From Piromyces finnis (taxonomy: Eukaryota; Neocallimastigomycota; Neocallimastigomycetes; Neocallimastigales; Neocallimastigaceae): a stretch of DNA of 64,000 bases. Of the stretch, positions 22,681 through 34,425 are shown in pieces. The translations under genes were made by a program, and so were the position numbers. Under the pieces are notes generated by a model, which was not told the DNA's origin, made no database searches, and worked only from the letters and a program-made list of their open reading frames with translations. Where the stretch lies: the NCBI GenBank assembly GCA_002104945.1, contig MCFH01000017.1, positions 682,001 to 746,000 on the forward strand, read 5' to 3'. Numbering within the stretch: position 1 is the stretch's first letter; each line of letters starts with the position of its first letter.

Positions 22681-24918
22681 ATGGTAGACAGATTTTTTAT
22701 AAATGATAAAAAAAGAAAAAGAAAAGAAGAAGAAGATGTAAAAAATAGCGATGATGAAGATTTTTTAGGACATGGTGGAATTGAAGATATGAATCTTCAA
22801 GCTAGTGAAGGTGAAGAAAGTGAAGAAGAAATTGAAACTGCTGCTCAAAAGCGTTTAAGATTAGCAAAAAGATATCTAGGTAAAATTCAATCTCAAGCAA
22901 CTGGTGTAGAAGGTGAAATTGATGCTGAAGAAATTGATAGAGAATTGATTGCTTCACGTTTACAACAAGATGTGGTATGTATATATAGTATGTATTATTA
23001 ATATTTTAAATCGAAGGCAAGGTTAATGTTAAGTTATACTAAGATATATCTTATTATTTAAATATTTGAATTGAATAGCTTGAAGAAAGTGGAAAAGTAT
23101 ATAAAAATATTGCTGATAAATACTTAAATAAAGAATATACTGAAGATGATATAAGAAATGTTCATCCTGGTAATAAGGGTCATAAATTAACAGTAACAAA
23201 TGTCACAGTTGCTTCTATACCTGAAAGAGGTATTCAAACCAATACTCCAGAAACATATATATATTCATCATCAAAAGATGGTTCAATTATTAAATGGGAT
23301 TTCTGGACTGGAAAAAGATTACATGTCTTTGAAGGTGGTTTAAAACCAACTAATAAATTAAAGAAATATTTAGGAACTATCAAGTTGAAGGAACATGTTG
23401 GTCATAATGATATTGTATATGCATTGGCTGCCTCATACGATGGAAAGTATATTGTAAGTGAAATTTATTTGTTTTTCATTGATTATTATTTCAATAGTAG
23501 GATGAGAAAGAGAACGCTTAATAAATATTTATATGCATTTTTGAGCTGTTCCTTTAATTTTTCTTTATTTTTTTTTAAAGAAAAATATACTTGTCCAATA
23601 ATAATGTGATTTTTGAGTCTAAATGTCATCGATTTCCTACTGACTATTTAGAATTATAAATCAAAACATATATATACAATATTGTTTTTTATTTTATATA
23701 AAATTATATAAAATACTAAAAATTAATTATTTTTAACAATAATAATAGGCCTCTGGTGGTAAAGATAAAATAATTAATATCTGGTCTGTTAGTGAAGATA
23801 AACATTTAAAATCATTAGTTCAACATCGTGATAGTGTTACTGTAAGGATAAAATAAATTGTTTGAAAAAAAATAGAATAAAATAATAATAATTAATTTTA
23901 AATAATAGTCATTAGCTTTTAGAAAAGGTTCAAACCAACTCTATAGTGCTTCAATGGATAGAACTATAAAACTCTGGAATGTAGATGAATTAGCCTACAT
24001 TGAAACTTTATTTGGTCATCAAGATAATATTACTGCTATCGATACATTACAACGTGAACGTTGTGTTACAAGTGGTTCTCGTGATAGAACTGTTAGAATG
24101 TGGAAGATTTTAGAAGAATCACAACTTGTATATCGTGCTGGTTCAGGAAACAACACTGGTGAAGAAGTTGAAGGTTCATATAAAAAAGATACCAAAAAAG
24201 CCAGACCATATGGTGGATCTTTAGATGCTGTTGCATTGATTGATGAAGATCACTTTGTAAGTGGTAGTGATAGTGGGTATGTATAAAGTTGTTGAAGTGA
24301 TGTTTAAAAGTATTTAATAAAAAGTAATAAAGTGCTAATGTATATTTTTTTAATTTTAATAGAGCAATCTCATTATGGAACATAAATAAGAAAAAACCAT
24401 ATTATACCCGTTTATACTGTCATGGTAAAGGAAGAATAATATCTTCAGTTGAAGAAGATGATACCACTAAAGAAAAGCGTACATTGTATTGTAATTGGAT
24501 TATATCTTTAGCTTCTGTTCCATATTCTGATCTTTTTGCCTCCGGATCATGTGATGGTAATATAAAATTATGGAAAGTAGCAGAAAATATGAAATCCTTT
24601 TCACCAGTTACTACCATTCCAATGGTAAATATCCTAATAATAATAATTATTATTAAAATATAAAAATGAGAATAAAAAATGATGATTAAACCCTATAAAT
24701 TTATTTTTAATAATATAAAATAGGATGGTTTTATAAATTCCATTAGATTTGTCTTAACACCAGACCCAGAAATGCAAAATTCAAATGATCCAGAAAAGTT
24801 ACTTCGTAAAGATAATGAGTTAGTTCATATGGTTGTTGGTGTTGGTCAAGAACATAAATATGGTAGATGGTGGAATTTAAAGGGTATTAAGAATAAAGTC
24901 TGTGTTATTAGTCTTTAG
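22681..24918 (+). CDS. RRP9: U3 snoRNP WD40 protein Rrp9 (U3-55K)
   Basis: Six exons (22681-22974, 23079-23453, 23749-23841, 23909-24276, 24363-24624, 24724-24918) join in phase to 528 residues. Rrp9 binds the box B/C region of U3 snoRNA in the nucleolus and is needed for early 18S rRNA processing. The N-terminus is acidic and basic in turn (MVDRFFINDKKRKRKEEE), followed by the helical AAQKRLRLAKRYLGKIQ segment conserved in the family, then a seven-bladed WD40 propeller. Clear blades: YSSSKDGSIIKWDFWTGKR, ASGGKDKIINIWS, SASMDRTIKLWNV, TSGSRDRTVRMWKI, SGSDSGAISLWNINKKKP and ASGSCDGNIKLWKV. The C-terminus keeps the GVGQEHKYGRWWNLKGIKN motif typical of Rrp9. Length agrees with yeast (about 570) and human (475). 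Start: first ATG of the open exon. Confidence 0.93.
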
Positions 24919-25490
24919 ATTTTTATTCATTCAATAAGAATATCATAAATTATAAAATTATAAATCACGTATCACTATTTAATTTATTGTATTAATTTTT
25001 GTCATCATAACTTAACAATAAAACATCAATTAATTTAATCAGTAATTTTCTTTTCTTTTTTACTAGTTTAATACTAAAAATCATTTTTTAGAATATATAA
25101 TTTAAATCAACATTTTGTTTATCATTGTTTTTACATATCTCATTTAACAGTTATTATCCATCATAATTAAAGAAATGCTTTTACTCAATTTTTTTTTATA
25201 TTAAATTCACTTTACATTTATTAATTAATTAATAAATAATAATTATTATTATAATAAAATAAAAAGTGGAAATTTCACATTAAAGCATTTAAATAGTTTT
25301 TATGGTAAATTTTAGTGTTTTTTTTTTTTTTTTTTTGTCCTTTAAAGTTTTTGTGTAAAAAAAAAAAAAATTAAGAAATGATAGTTTTAGCTCTAGTTTT
25401 CATAGTAGATGCAAAAATGGGAATGAAATTGTCACAATGATTTACACTTGAAAATATCAAAATTGTTTGTGTGTGTATGTGTGTTGGTAT
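24919..25490. other. Intergenic DNA left of the LINE
   Basis: Plain AT-rich sequence with no gene seen. The last 11 bases (25480-25490) are the left copy of the LINE target-site duplication. Confidence 0.5.
25480..25490 (+). repeat. Left target-site duplication of the LINE
   Basis: TGTGTTGGTAT here recurs at 27918-27928, immediately after the A-rich tail of the element. Confidence 0.7.
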
Positions 25491-27917
25491 TTCTAAAAGT
25501 TGATGGAAAATGTCCGCTTAAAGCCATGTTACTTATACATTCACTTTCTAAAAAAACACCCTATCTCTAGTAAAATATCTTGGAAATTCATTGATAAGCT
25601 CAAAAACAATAGATCATACAAAAACAAACGATCTATCAAATCTACTACTGGTCTACTCTCTGACAATTTCTATTTTAGTCACTTAAATTCTAATGCTTCC
25701 TTTTTCAATTTATGTACTTGCTGGAACATCAATGGTTGGAACCCTAAGAAAAAGGACGGGTGTTTTATACTTCATCTCTGTTTTCAAACCTGTATGTGTC
25801 TGCCTTCAAGAAGTAGGTAACAGCCAATTCCTCTGTGGTAATGTAATTTCCTCCCCATGCCTACCAAACTATAAACCAGTACACAGACGTGCTAATCCTA
25901 AGGTTCCAGGTATGAGAGGACTTTACATTGGTGTTCATAACACTTGTTCCTTTTACTCCTGAACCTCTTCTATATAAGTACATCATTTCAGTTAAAATAC
26001 TGTCATTTTGGAACCAGAGATGTACCATCGGTAATATTTACTTCCCGCAAACTAGATGGCCGGATGCTAGATTAATTGCCTTTGATGAACTTGATAAGTG
26101 GTTAACAACGCATAACAAATTCAACCACCCAGCTATCCTTGTAGAAGACTTTAACATGTCAGCTATTAAAATCAAATTTTATATATCACAACACTTCCCG
26201 GATATGGCAGAATTAACTAGTAATAATTTCACTTGGGAAAAAGGTTCTAAATCTTCATGCATTGACCATGTTATATACAACAAAGCTATGACAGAACACA
26301 TAAACAAATCTTCAGTTTGCAAAGTTTTTCATGATGTTTCTGATCCCAAACCGATCCTTGTGTCTTGTAAAAAAAGACTCTTCTGACGGTTTCAAAAAGC
26401 CTAAGAAGACCTTTAAGTGGTCAAGTCATATCTGTAAAACAAAGTGTTCTGACATTCTTACTAGTAATCGCTTTGCTGTACTAGCTTCCGAGCTTGAAGC
26501 AAATTGCGATAGCCTTTCGGCTGACGATATAGTTTCCAAATTTTTAGATACTTCCAAAACTATAGGTAAAGAAATAAAAGCCATTGTGCCTGCAGATTTA
26601 AAAGGTCCAGCATTCTATTGCCCTCAATACATCAAAAACTTATCACATGAAAAACACCTGGCTCACAAAAATATTAAACCCCTTTCAGATTGTGCTGACA
26701 TGGATAATTATCTTAACCCGTTCTCCATATACCAAAATTTATGTAATACTATCAAAAAGGTTAAGAGTAAATTCAGATCCAATCTCTATAAAGCTAATAT
26801 TGTTTTTTGTTTCTATCGTTAAACACTTTATTGATAAAAGCTGTAGACAAGGTTGGAAAGGCCTTAAAAAACTTGCCAAACCAAATTATTCATCCTCTCA
26901 TGTTTCAACTTTTAAGGACAAGAATGGCAAGGATTTATTTTCCCCACAAGAACAATTAAAACGTTGGGCTGAACATTATGAAAATCCTGCATCTGATGTT
27001 ACAAATCATAGCTTAAATCGGGGTTACTGGGAAAGAGCCTTCCAATTCAATCATATCAATCAAATAGTATGGGATATTAATGATTCCATCTCCATTGAGG
27101 AAATTAGAAATACTGTTCTGTCAATGAAGAATAATAAGGCACCAGGTCCCGATGGTATCCCAATTGAATTCTTCAAAGCTTTCTTTTGACTAGAAAAAGA
27201 ACATAAGTCTGCTGGAAATTGTCTTAAATTAATTTTTAATAAAATCTGGAATGGATCCTTTCCTTTGAAATGGAACTCTGCTTCCATTCTTTCTATTCCA
27301 AAGAAAGGCGATCTTTCAGATTGCAATAATTATCGTGGTATTTCTCTCATCAACATAGGTCTTAAAATCATTTCAAAAATTGTAACTGATAGAATTTCAA
27401 TGTATGCTCTTTCTCATAATTTTATAAGACCTGAGCAATTTGGTTTTCGCAATAAAGAAGAATGCATTAGCTTATTTATTTCCATTAGAAATTTGTCAAA
27501 GAAGAAAATTTAAAGGAAAAGCCACTTATGTTGCTTTTGACCTAAAAAAAAGCATACGACTCAGTTCCTATTTTTAATATCCTTACAAAGTTATATAAAT
27601 TAAGTATACGTGGTAAGTGCTTTGATTTTCTCAATAATCTCTACTCTACCTCTAAAGCTCGTGCACGTTTCTTGGATATGCTTTCTAATAAATTCCCTAT
27701 CAATCGTGGTGTAAGACAAGGATGTCCAGAGTTCATTGAATTTTTATGCAACTTTAATAATTATTTTATTATATTTTATGTTAATATTTATATATAATTT
27801 ATTATTTATTTATTATTTATTGTATCAATATGTATTATCATCTAATATAATGTAATATTTCAAATTAAATAAATAAATATAAGAAGAAGTGTATTTTCTT
27901 CCTAGTCTAAAAAAAAA
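25491..27917 (+). mobile_element. Broken non-LTR retrotransposon (LINE) with endonuclease and partial reverse transcriptase
   Basis: A 2.4-kb insertion is flanked by an 11-bp direct repeat and ends in an A tail (27909-27917). Its base composition (more C and G) differs visibly from its surroundings. It carries APE-type endonuclease and reverse-transcriptase segments in order, but in several frames, and the reverse transcriptase is cut off. The last 190 bases before the tail are AT-rich and look like the 3' untranslated part, so an internal deletion has removed the end of the coding region. Confidence 0.85.
25640..27740 (+). pseudogene. LINE ORF2-like endonuclease/reverse transcriptase, frameshifted and truncated
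   Basis: Endonuclease pieces: CWNINGWNPKKK near 25717, CVCLQEVGN near 25792, RRANPKVPGMRGLYIGVHN near 25885, ILVEDFNMS near 26137 (family GDFN, here EDFN), and SSCIDHVIYN near 26253. A less conserved linker follows. Reverse-transcriptase pieces: MKNNKAPGPDGIPIEFF near 27124, ILSIPKKGDLSDCNNYRGIS near 27289, RPEQFGFR near 27428, FDLKKAYDSV near 27537 (in a shifted frame) and NRGVRQGCP near 27705. The sequence then breaks off before the YADD catalytic box. Frame changes or stops occur near 25750, 26380, 26820, 27187 and 27512. It cannot encode a working enzyme. Similar architectures occur in the L1/Tad1-like LINEs; I cannot assign the clade. Confidence 0.82.
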
Positions 27918-27928
27918 TGTGTTGGTAT
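27918..27928 (+). repeat. Right target-site duplication of the LINE
   Basis: TGTGTTGGTAT, identical to 25480-25490, following the A tail. Confidence 0.7.
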
Positions 27929-30760
27929 ATGGTGTATTATATTTAACAATCATTTATATTATAAAGCATTATAATGACTTTCACCATAAAAGTTTTAATA
28001 ATAGCAAATGACCTTTAAATCTGAAAAATATTAAAGGTTTTAAATATGGGTTTAAAATATTTACAGTTTACATTTAGATTTTTTTTTTTTTTTGACATTA
28101 TCATATTTCATTTATTTGGTATTAATATAGAGTTCTTTTTAATTTTTGTGTTAAACATTTGCCCTAACCCATCAACATTTGTCTCCTTATTTTTGGTAAT
28201 ATTAATAGTATTTCACTTTGAAAATGATATCTTTATAAATTTCTTATGAATTATCTACATAAAATTAGTAAACGTTCCAGATGATTCAGAGAAATGATTT
28301 TTTTAAAATACAATCTTAACTTTTAATATTATCATGTATATTCTATTCCGGTAGACATATAATTAGTTGATTTATATATATATATTTTAAACATAAAGTC
28401 AAAAAGGGAAAAAAAAAAAAGTAATTTATTATTTTTAATCTTCTCGAAAGTTTAAAGTACATCATACTATCCTATCTGATATAATTCTTCCAATTCATTT
28501 CATTCACTTTATTAGGTAAGAATCAATCCCATACACTATAAAAATTGAGGAGTTCTTCAAACTATAACTTGAACCAATTTTTTTTATTCTCTATTTCTGT
28601 CTTTAATTACATACATTTTTAATACTTTTTATTTATCCCCATGTATTATTTACTTAATAAAATATATAAATATTTTAAATTAAAAATTATATTTTCTTAT
28701 TTAAAAGAAAAAAAGAAAAGTAATATATTAATTTTCATATTGATATTTTGAAAATAAATCAATTAAACCCCCCATAATAAAATAAAACACCTTTTCAAAT
28801 TTACTATTTTATTTGGATATAATTATATCAAATAAATTGAATTGTTAAAGTAACACGTTTTTAAATAATAATTTTTTCTTTTCTTTCTTTTTTTCTTCCT
28901 ATTTATTATAATATTTTTGTATACAATACTTTATTACTTAAAAAAAAAAAAATTGATGGCTTAACATTAATTAGTAGTAGTTGTTTTTTCTCAACCTAAT
29001 TAGGGTAATTCATATTATATAAATAATTTCTATAACGTAAAAAAATGTAAAAATGTACGTAATGAAATGTAAAGAATATGTAATTTAAAAATGAAACTTT
29101 GAATGTATGATCCATATTAACATGATGTGAGTCAATTCATTATTGAATAAGTTTTCAAAGGAACAAACAAACTATGGAAAAAAATTAGTATAGAAAAAAA
29201 AAAGGTTTCTTGTTTTTAACAAAGTTTAGTATGAGTTGAGACGGGATGAAACATAAAAAAATAATGCCTTTAAGAAAAACATAAAGTTTACAATAAAAGT
29301 TTTATATTCCAACATTTTCAACATAAAATCTAACCCTTATCAAAAAAGAATTTTCTATATATTAAATAATAATAAAAGTATATTCTAATATATTATAACA
29401 TTCTGTACCAATCAACATTGTTGGTTAAGAAAATTCTGCATTTAAATTGATTTATATCATTATTGCAATTTTATATATATTATACTTTACTATAACAAAG
29501 ACAATATGAAGAAATGTTTTTATTTTACAATTCCACATGAAAAAGGCAATAATGATTAATTAAGAAAAAAAAAAAAAAAAGGATGTTTCAAAGGTCAAAA
29601 TACAATTGAAAAAACAAACAAACAAATAAAAAAAAAAAAAATCTTAAAAATCTTAAAGTTTTAATTATGAACCTATTGTAGCATTAATTTTTATTCATTT
29701 TTTAAGTAAAAATAGTTTGACTTTAAAAAGATTGTCGTTTAAAGTATTTGAAATTGTCTTTTTTTTTTTCAAGCATTATTCATATTTCATAATTATGAAT
29801 AATTAATATAACTTTTTACTATTGTAATAAGAATTCGTCTTCTAACAAATTACCCTTTAATATATTTAGTTGCCGTTTTTTAATATTATTTATTTTTTCA
29901 TATAAAAGTTTTTTTTTTTTCTCAATTGAAATATATTTCTTTATATTGTAATAAATGAAGTAAAAAAAAAAAAAAAAAAGATATTTTAAATTTCATTATA
30001 CTGCAAATTAAAATTTAAGTTTTTAATTAGTATTAATAATAGAAATGGTTTATTATCATAGTATTATTATCATAATACTTCTTCTTTATTACTATTTAAT
30101 ACCAATTAGTAATATTTAGTTTTTCAGAGTTTTTAAACATTATTTTTCATTTTCATTTTTTTTTTTATAGAAAATACCTCTTTTAATAAAGGTGCCTATG
30201 AAACTTTTTAAAACAATAATACTTTTTTTTAAATAGACAACACCTTTCCAATATTAATAAAATATACAATTTTTTAATTAGGATGATTTGAAAGAGATAA
30301 TAACATATGCGCTTGTTGAATTCTGTATAATGTGTTGTATATTAAGAATGTATTGTAAATATATCAATTCATATTCTTTTGTGCCATTTAAAGATATTGT
30401 TTATATTGCTTAAACCAATGAAATAAATGAACGGATGCTTGATAGTTTATTCCATACAAAAGTAAAAAAAAAAAAGTTTTAAAGTATTATGAATCAGAAC
30501 AAAAAAAAAAAAGTATAGAAAAAAGAAGAATAGCATTTTCTATAAAACTTTTTAAAATTTCTATAAAACAAATTTTGAAAATGATGAATACTTAAAAATA
30601 AATAAAGAATAATATTCTAACAGATATAATAGTATATTGTAATGTATTGTAATATATTTAAATAATGTATATAAAATGTAAATACTGTATTTTAAATTAA
30701 AGTGTATGAATCATCAATATAATAAAAAAAAAAAACCTTGTGATTGATGAATCATTTTTT
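27929..30760. other. Long intergenic desert
   Basis: About 2.8 kb of AT-rich DNA with many homopolymer runs. I read both strands and see no exon-like segment with convincing composition. A plus-strand frame at 28046-28249 is hydrophobic and Phe-rich from T runs and was not accepted. Confidence 0.5.
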
Positions 30761-30964
30761 TTAAAAAGGCTCAGATATAAACAATCCGTTGATAGAATAT
30801 AGACCATATATTTCTTTTTTTTTTATTTTTGTATAAATAGAGAATGTTTTTTCCATTTTTTTAATTCTTTGAAACGCATCAACTATTTTAATATTATTAG
30901 TATCATTAAAATTACATAAATATATACTTTTTTTTTTATTATTATCTTCATAATTATTACTCAT
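30761..30964 (-). CDS. Possible small protein of 67 residues, unrecognised
   Basis: A complete ATG-to-TAA frame with a balanced composition (it includes NFNDTNNIKIVDAFQRIKKM and IYGLYSINGLFI), unlike the poly-F/K shadows around it. It has no signal peptide, membrane segment or known motif. Its start lies only 36 bases from the divergent start of the chitin-binding gene, which is very tight for two separate promoters. It could equally be an exon remnant or chance. Confidence 0.25.
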   Translation of the reverse strand: MSNNYEDNNKKKSIYLCNFNDTNNIKIVDAFQRIKKMEKTFSIYTKIKKKEIYGLYSINGLFISEPF

Positions 30965-31000
30965 ATCTTAAAACTATCATTCATAATTATTTTTCGAAAA

Positions 31001-32368
31001 ATGTTTTTAAAAAATAAAATCACTATTCTCTACCTTTTTTCACTTTTATTTATGGTTTTTGCCAATGGTAAAAAACTAAATGCTTGTGATAAAATTTTGA
31101 AATTGAGAGGTATTGAAAGTTGTACTCCTGGTGTCGATGGTTCTGTTGAAAAGATATATATCATATCATCAAAGTTAAATCAAAATTCTATTGATAAACT
31201 TAGTAAATATGATATTAAGGACATCTCTGTTAGAGTAACTACCTTTGCTAAGAACCTTAACCTTGAACCAATTGGAAATATTACTAATCTTAGTTCAATT
31301 GATCTTAGATTAGATGGAATTGAAGAAGCTCCAGAAAATTTCATTAAATATTTCAAAAATGCTAGATATGTATATTTATACTATCTTGTATTAAATCAAA
31401 AAACAATTGAAGAAATCTCAGCTTTAACTGAAACTAAGAAATTATCATTTAACAAATGCACTTTCGAACAAACTCTTGATTACAGTCCATTAAAGAAATT
31501 AACTAAGCTTGAAGTATTAGAAATGGATGAATATTTACTTCAAAATAAAAAGGAAAATGTTATTGCAGAAATTCCAGAATTTGTTTTTGAATTAAAGAGT
31601 TTAAAGGAACTTATTGTTACTAGTAGTGATATTAGAAAGATTCCAGAAAAATTATCAAATCTTAAAAATCTTGAAGTTCTTGATTTAAATGATAATGATA
31701 TTGATGATGTTATCCCAGAATCTTTAAACACATTACCAGAACTTAGAGAAATTGATTTTACAGATAATATAAATGTTAAAGGTAAAACTTTAACCAATCC
31801 TAAACTTACTAGTTGTAAGTATGACTCTGCCTTTACTTTATGTGAAGCTAAAGAAATGGAATGTTTAAAGGAATTCAACTTTAAAAAATGTTCTGATTTG
31901 AATGATCATTACACTACTAATGGTCAATGTGGTAATGGTAATGGTAAATGTAAACCTGGTTATTGTTGTAGTAAAGATGGCTGGTGTGGTAAAACCGAAT
32001 CTCACTGCTCTGTTAGAAAAGGCTGTCAATATCAATTTGGTACTTGTAATGATGAACCAAATCAAGAATCAAAAAATGGTAGATGTGGTGAAGGATTTGG
32101 AAAATGCCCAAAAGGCCAATGTTGTGGTAAAGATGGTTACTGTGGTGTAACTGATAAACATTGCTTATCTAACCTTGGTTGTCAAAGTGAATTTGGTGAC
32201 TGTCATTCAAATAATTTAAGTGTCGATGGTAGATGCGGTGTTGAAAATGGAGCAAGATGTCCAGAAGGTCAATGTTGTAGTAAACATGGCTGGTGTGGTA
32301 AGGGTAGTAATTACTGTGATGCCGGTTGTCAACTTTTATATGGTGATTGTAATAAAAGTAAAGTTTGA
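31001..32368 (+). CDS. Secreted leucine-rich-repeat protein with three hevein-type chitin-binding domains
   Basis: Single exon, 455 residues. A signal peptide (residues 1-23, ending VFANG) is followed by a Cys-containing N-terminal cap and leucine-rich repeats to about residue 260, clearest at LKSLKELIVTSSDIRKIPEK and LKNLEVLDLNDNDI. Three ChtBD1 domains follow at about 308-350, 359-401 and 409-452. Each has the hevein cysteine pattern and the aromatic chitin-binding core (for example CCSKDGWCGKTESHC, CCGKDGYCGVTDKHC and CCSKHGWCGKGSNYC). There is no C-terminal membrane or GPI signal, so the protein is probably exported and held on chitin in the cell wall by its three binding domains. The LRR part could bind another protein. 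It has no catalytic domain. An intronless gene among intron-rich neighbours. ChtBD1 proteins are common in gut fungi; the exact partner is unknown. Confidence 0.93.
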   Translation: MFLKNKITILYLFSLLFMVFANGKKLNACDKILKLRGIESCTPGVDGSVEKIYIISSKLNQNSIDKLSKYDIKDISVRVTTFAKNLNLEPIGNITNLSSIDLRLDGIEEAPENFIKYFKNARYVYLYYLVLNQKTIEEISALTETKKLSFNKCTFEQTLDYSPLKKLTKLEVLEMDEYLLQNKKENVIAEIPEFVFELKSLKELIVTSSDIRKIPEKLSNLKNLEVLDLNDNDIDDVIPESLNTLPELREIDFTDNINVKGKTLTNPKLTSCKYDSAFTLCEAKEMECLKEFNFKKCSDLNDHYTTNGQCGNGNGKCKPGYCCSKDGWCGKTESHCSVRKGCQYQFGTCNDEPNQESKNGRCGEGFGKCPKGQCCGKDGYCGVTDKHCLSNLGCQSEFGDCHSNNLSVDGRCGVENGARCPEGQCCSKHGWCGKGSNYCDAGCQLLYGDCNKSKV

Positions 32369-34368
32369 AGTTAAAAAAAAAAGTATAGTAAATCTAATGA
32401 AACTTTTAATAAGAAAAAAAATTTAAAATAAACAAAACAAAATAAATATAAAAAAAAGAATTCAAATGAAAATGAAATCTAAGGTATTATAATCCAAACA
32501 TTTGAATCATTAATATCTTATGTAAAAAAAAATAATTCACCCTTGACTGTAATAATATATAGTAAAGGAAGAAATATTAAATAGAAAATAAAAAAAAAAT
32601 CAGCATAGTCTTAATAAGATATAATTGTACTTTGAAAAAAAAAAGAATTTTTATTTTCTATACGCTATATGTATATTATAAAAACATTGTATTATTATTA
32701 TATGACTTGAATATAATATAATACAAAGGATTATTTTATAATTACATGCAATTACAACATTTATTTATAAGAACAATCAAATATATTAAATATATTTATA
32801 TTTTTTTTGCTACTCATGTTATATTTTAAACATTATATTATTATCAAATTAAAATTTTCTATTTATTAGAAAATATATTTGAGCTCATTATATTGCTTAA
32901 ATGTTATTTTCATTTAAGCAACTATTCAATATTATGCATAATTAAAGAAATAATCATTTTATATTAATACTTTAAAATATCCATTAAACATATATTTTGT
33001 TAATATTTATATTAATATAGTTTTTTTTAATATGACTATATTAAAAAACTAATATTATTATAAATCATTTGAAATAAAGAATCAAATAAGAAGAAAATTA
33101 AAAAAGATAAATTAAAAATAATTAAAGTGTTCATTTAAAGTTAACTTTGCTAATATTTGTGTAATGATATAGTAATAGCTTATTAATGTTATTGCTGGAA
33201 CGTTATATTAAAAAATGGATTTTTGATGATATATTTTAATTAATTATTTAGTCATTTTCTTATTCCATCATGATTTTTAATAATGTATTATTATTTCTTT
33301 CAGGGACTTCTTTTATTTATTAATATTATATACAATTACAATATGTAATTATAGTATAATTTTTAAATTTTAAAATTCATATATATTTATAGTAGTTGTA
33401 GCTTGTTGTTAAAGCGATTAATTCAATTATATTGTATTTCAAATATAACGAGATTAATTTCAACAATTACATCATTGAAATAATTGACACTTTTAAAGTT
33501 ATATGAATTGTGATGGATTTTTTGGATCATAATCTTCCAAGGAAAAGAAAAAGAAGGTTTATCAATGGTTGCAAAGATTATTGAATTAATGAATGCAAAT
33601 TCATTCTTAATAGATACTGAAAGTAGATATTCTATTGAAATGACATCTGATGTTGGTAATACATTAATAATTGCAAATAACTTTTTAACATTTATTTATT
33701 CATTCACTTATTTATTTAATAATTTATTTATCTATTTATTTACATTTAATTAAAAAAAAGTAAAAAACATTTTAAAATTTTAAAACATATAAAATAAATT
33801 TTTATACATTTATGTGATTAAATAATGGCAGATTATGAAATGGTATAATCCTACTTACATTTTATTTATAACTAAACATCATTTAAAGTAATTAATAATT
33901 CAAGAAATAATTGCACTACCTTATTTTATTGATAAAATATAAAGGTTTATGGCGATGACATAAAAAAGAAAAAAAAAATAGAGTTAATGTAATTCCTAAG
34001 GTACAATTTTCTTTTCTGTAAAAATTTATCAAGAAATAAAATTAAAAATAATTAAACTAACAATAAAAAAAGGTATAAAAAATAAGACATATTATTATTA
34101 ATTATTGTAATAAAACAAAAAAAAAAAAAAAAAAAAAAAGGAAAAAGAAATAAACTTATTTAATATATTTCTTAAACCAATATATTTTTAAAAAAAAAGA
34201 CTTTTTTTTCTTGATTCTAATAAAATAATTATATCATTTTAAAAGTTTTTTGTTTTTTATTAATTCAAACATACACTTAATAAATAAAATATAACTTTTA
34301 TTACTATTATTATTTTGCTATTTAGATATTTTTTTATAAGTATTTATTTATTTATTTTATTTTAAATG

Positions 34369-34401
<33 letters not shown>

Positions 34402-34425
34402 AAATAAATTTTTTAAAAACTTTTA
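32369..34425. other. Intergenic between convergent surface-protein genes, with an orphan coding-like fragment
   Basis: Mostly AT-rich DNA and homopolymers (poly-A near 34118-34139, poly-T near 34370-34397). The plus-strand segment 33541-33735 reads like real protein (GLSMVAKIIELMNANSFLI and DTESRYSIEMTSDVGNTLII) but has no upstream partner and ends in repeat-like sequence. It is probably a fragment of a lost gene whose family I do not recognise. Confidence 0.45.

Noticed and set aside
28046-28249. 67-codon hydrophobic frame in the 28-30 kb desert
   Set aside because: Phe/Ile-rich from T runs; no signal or domain and no neighbouring exon.
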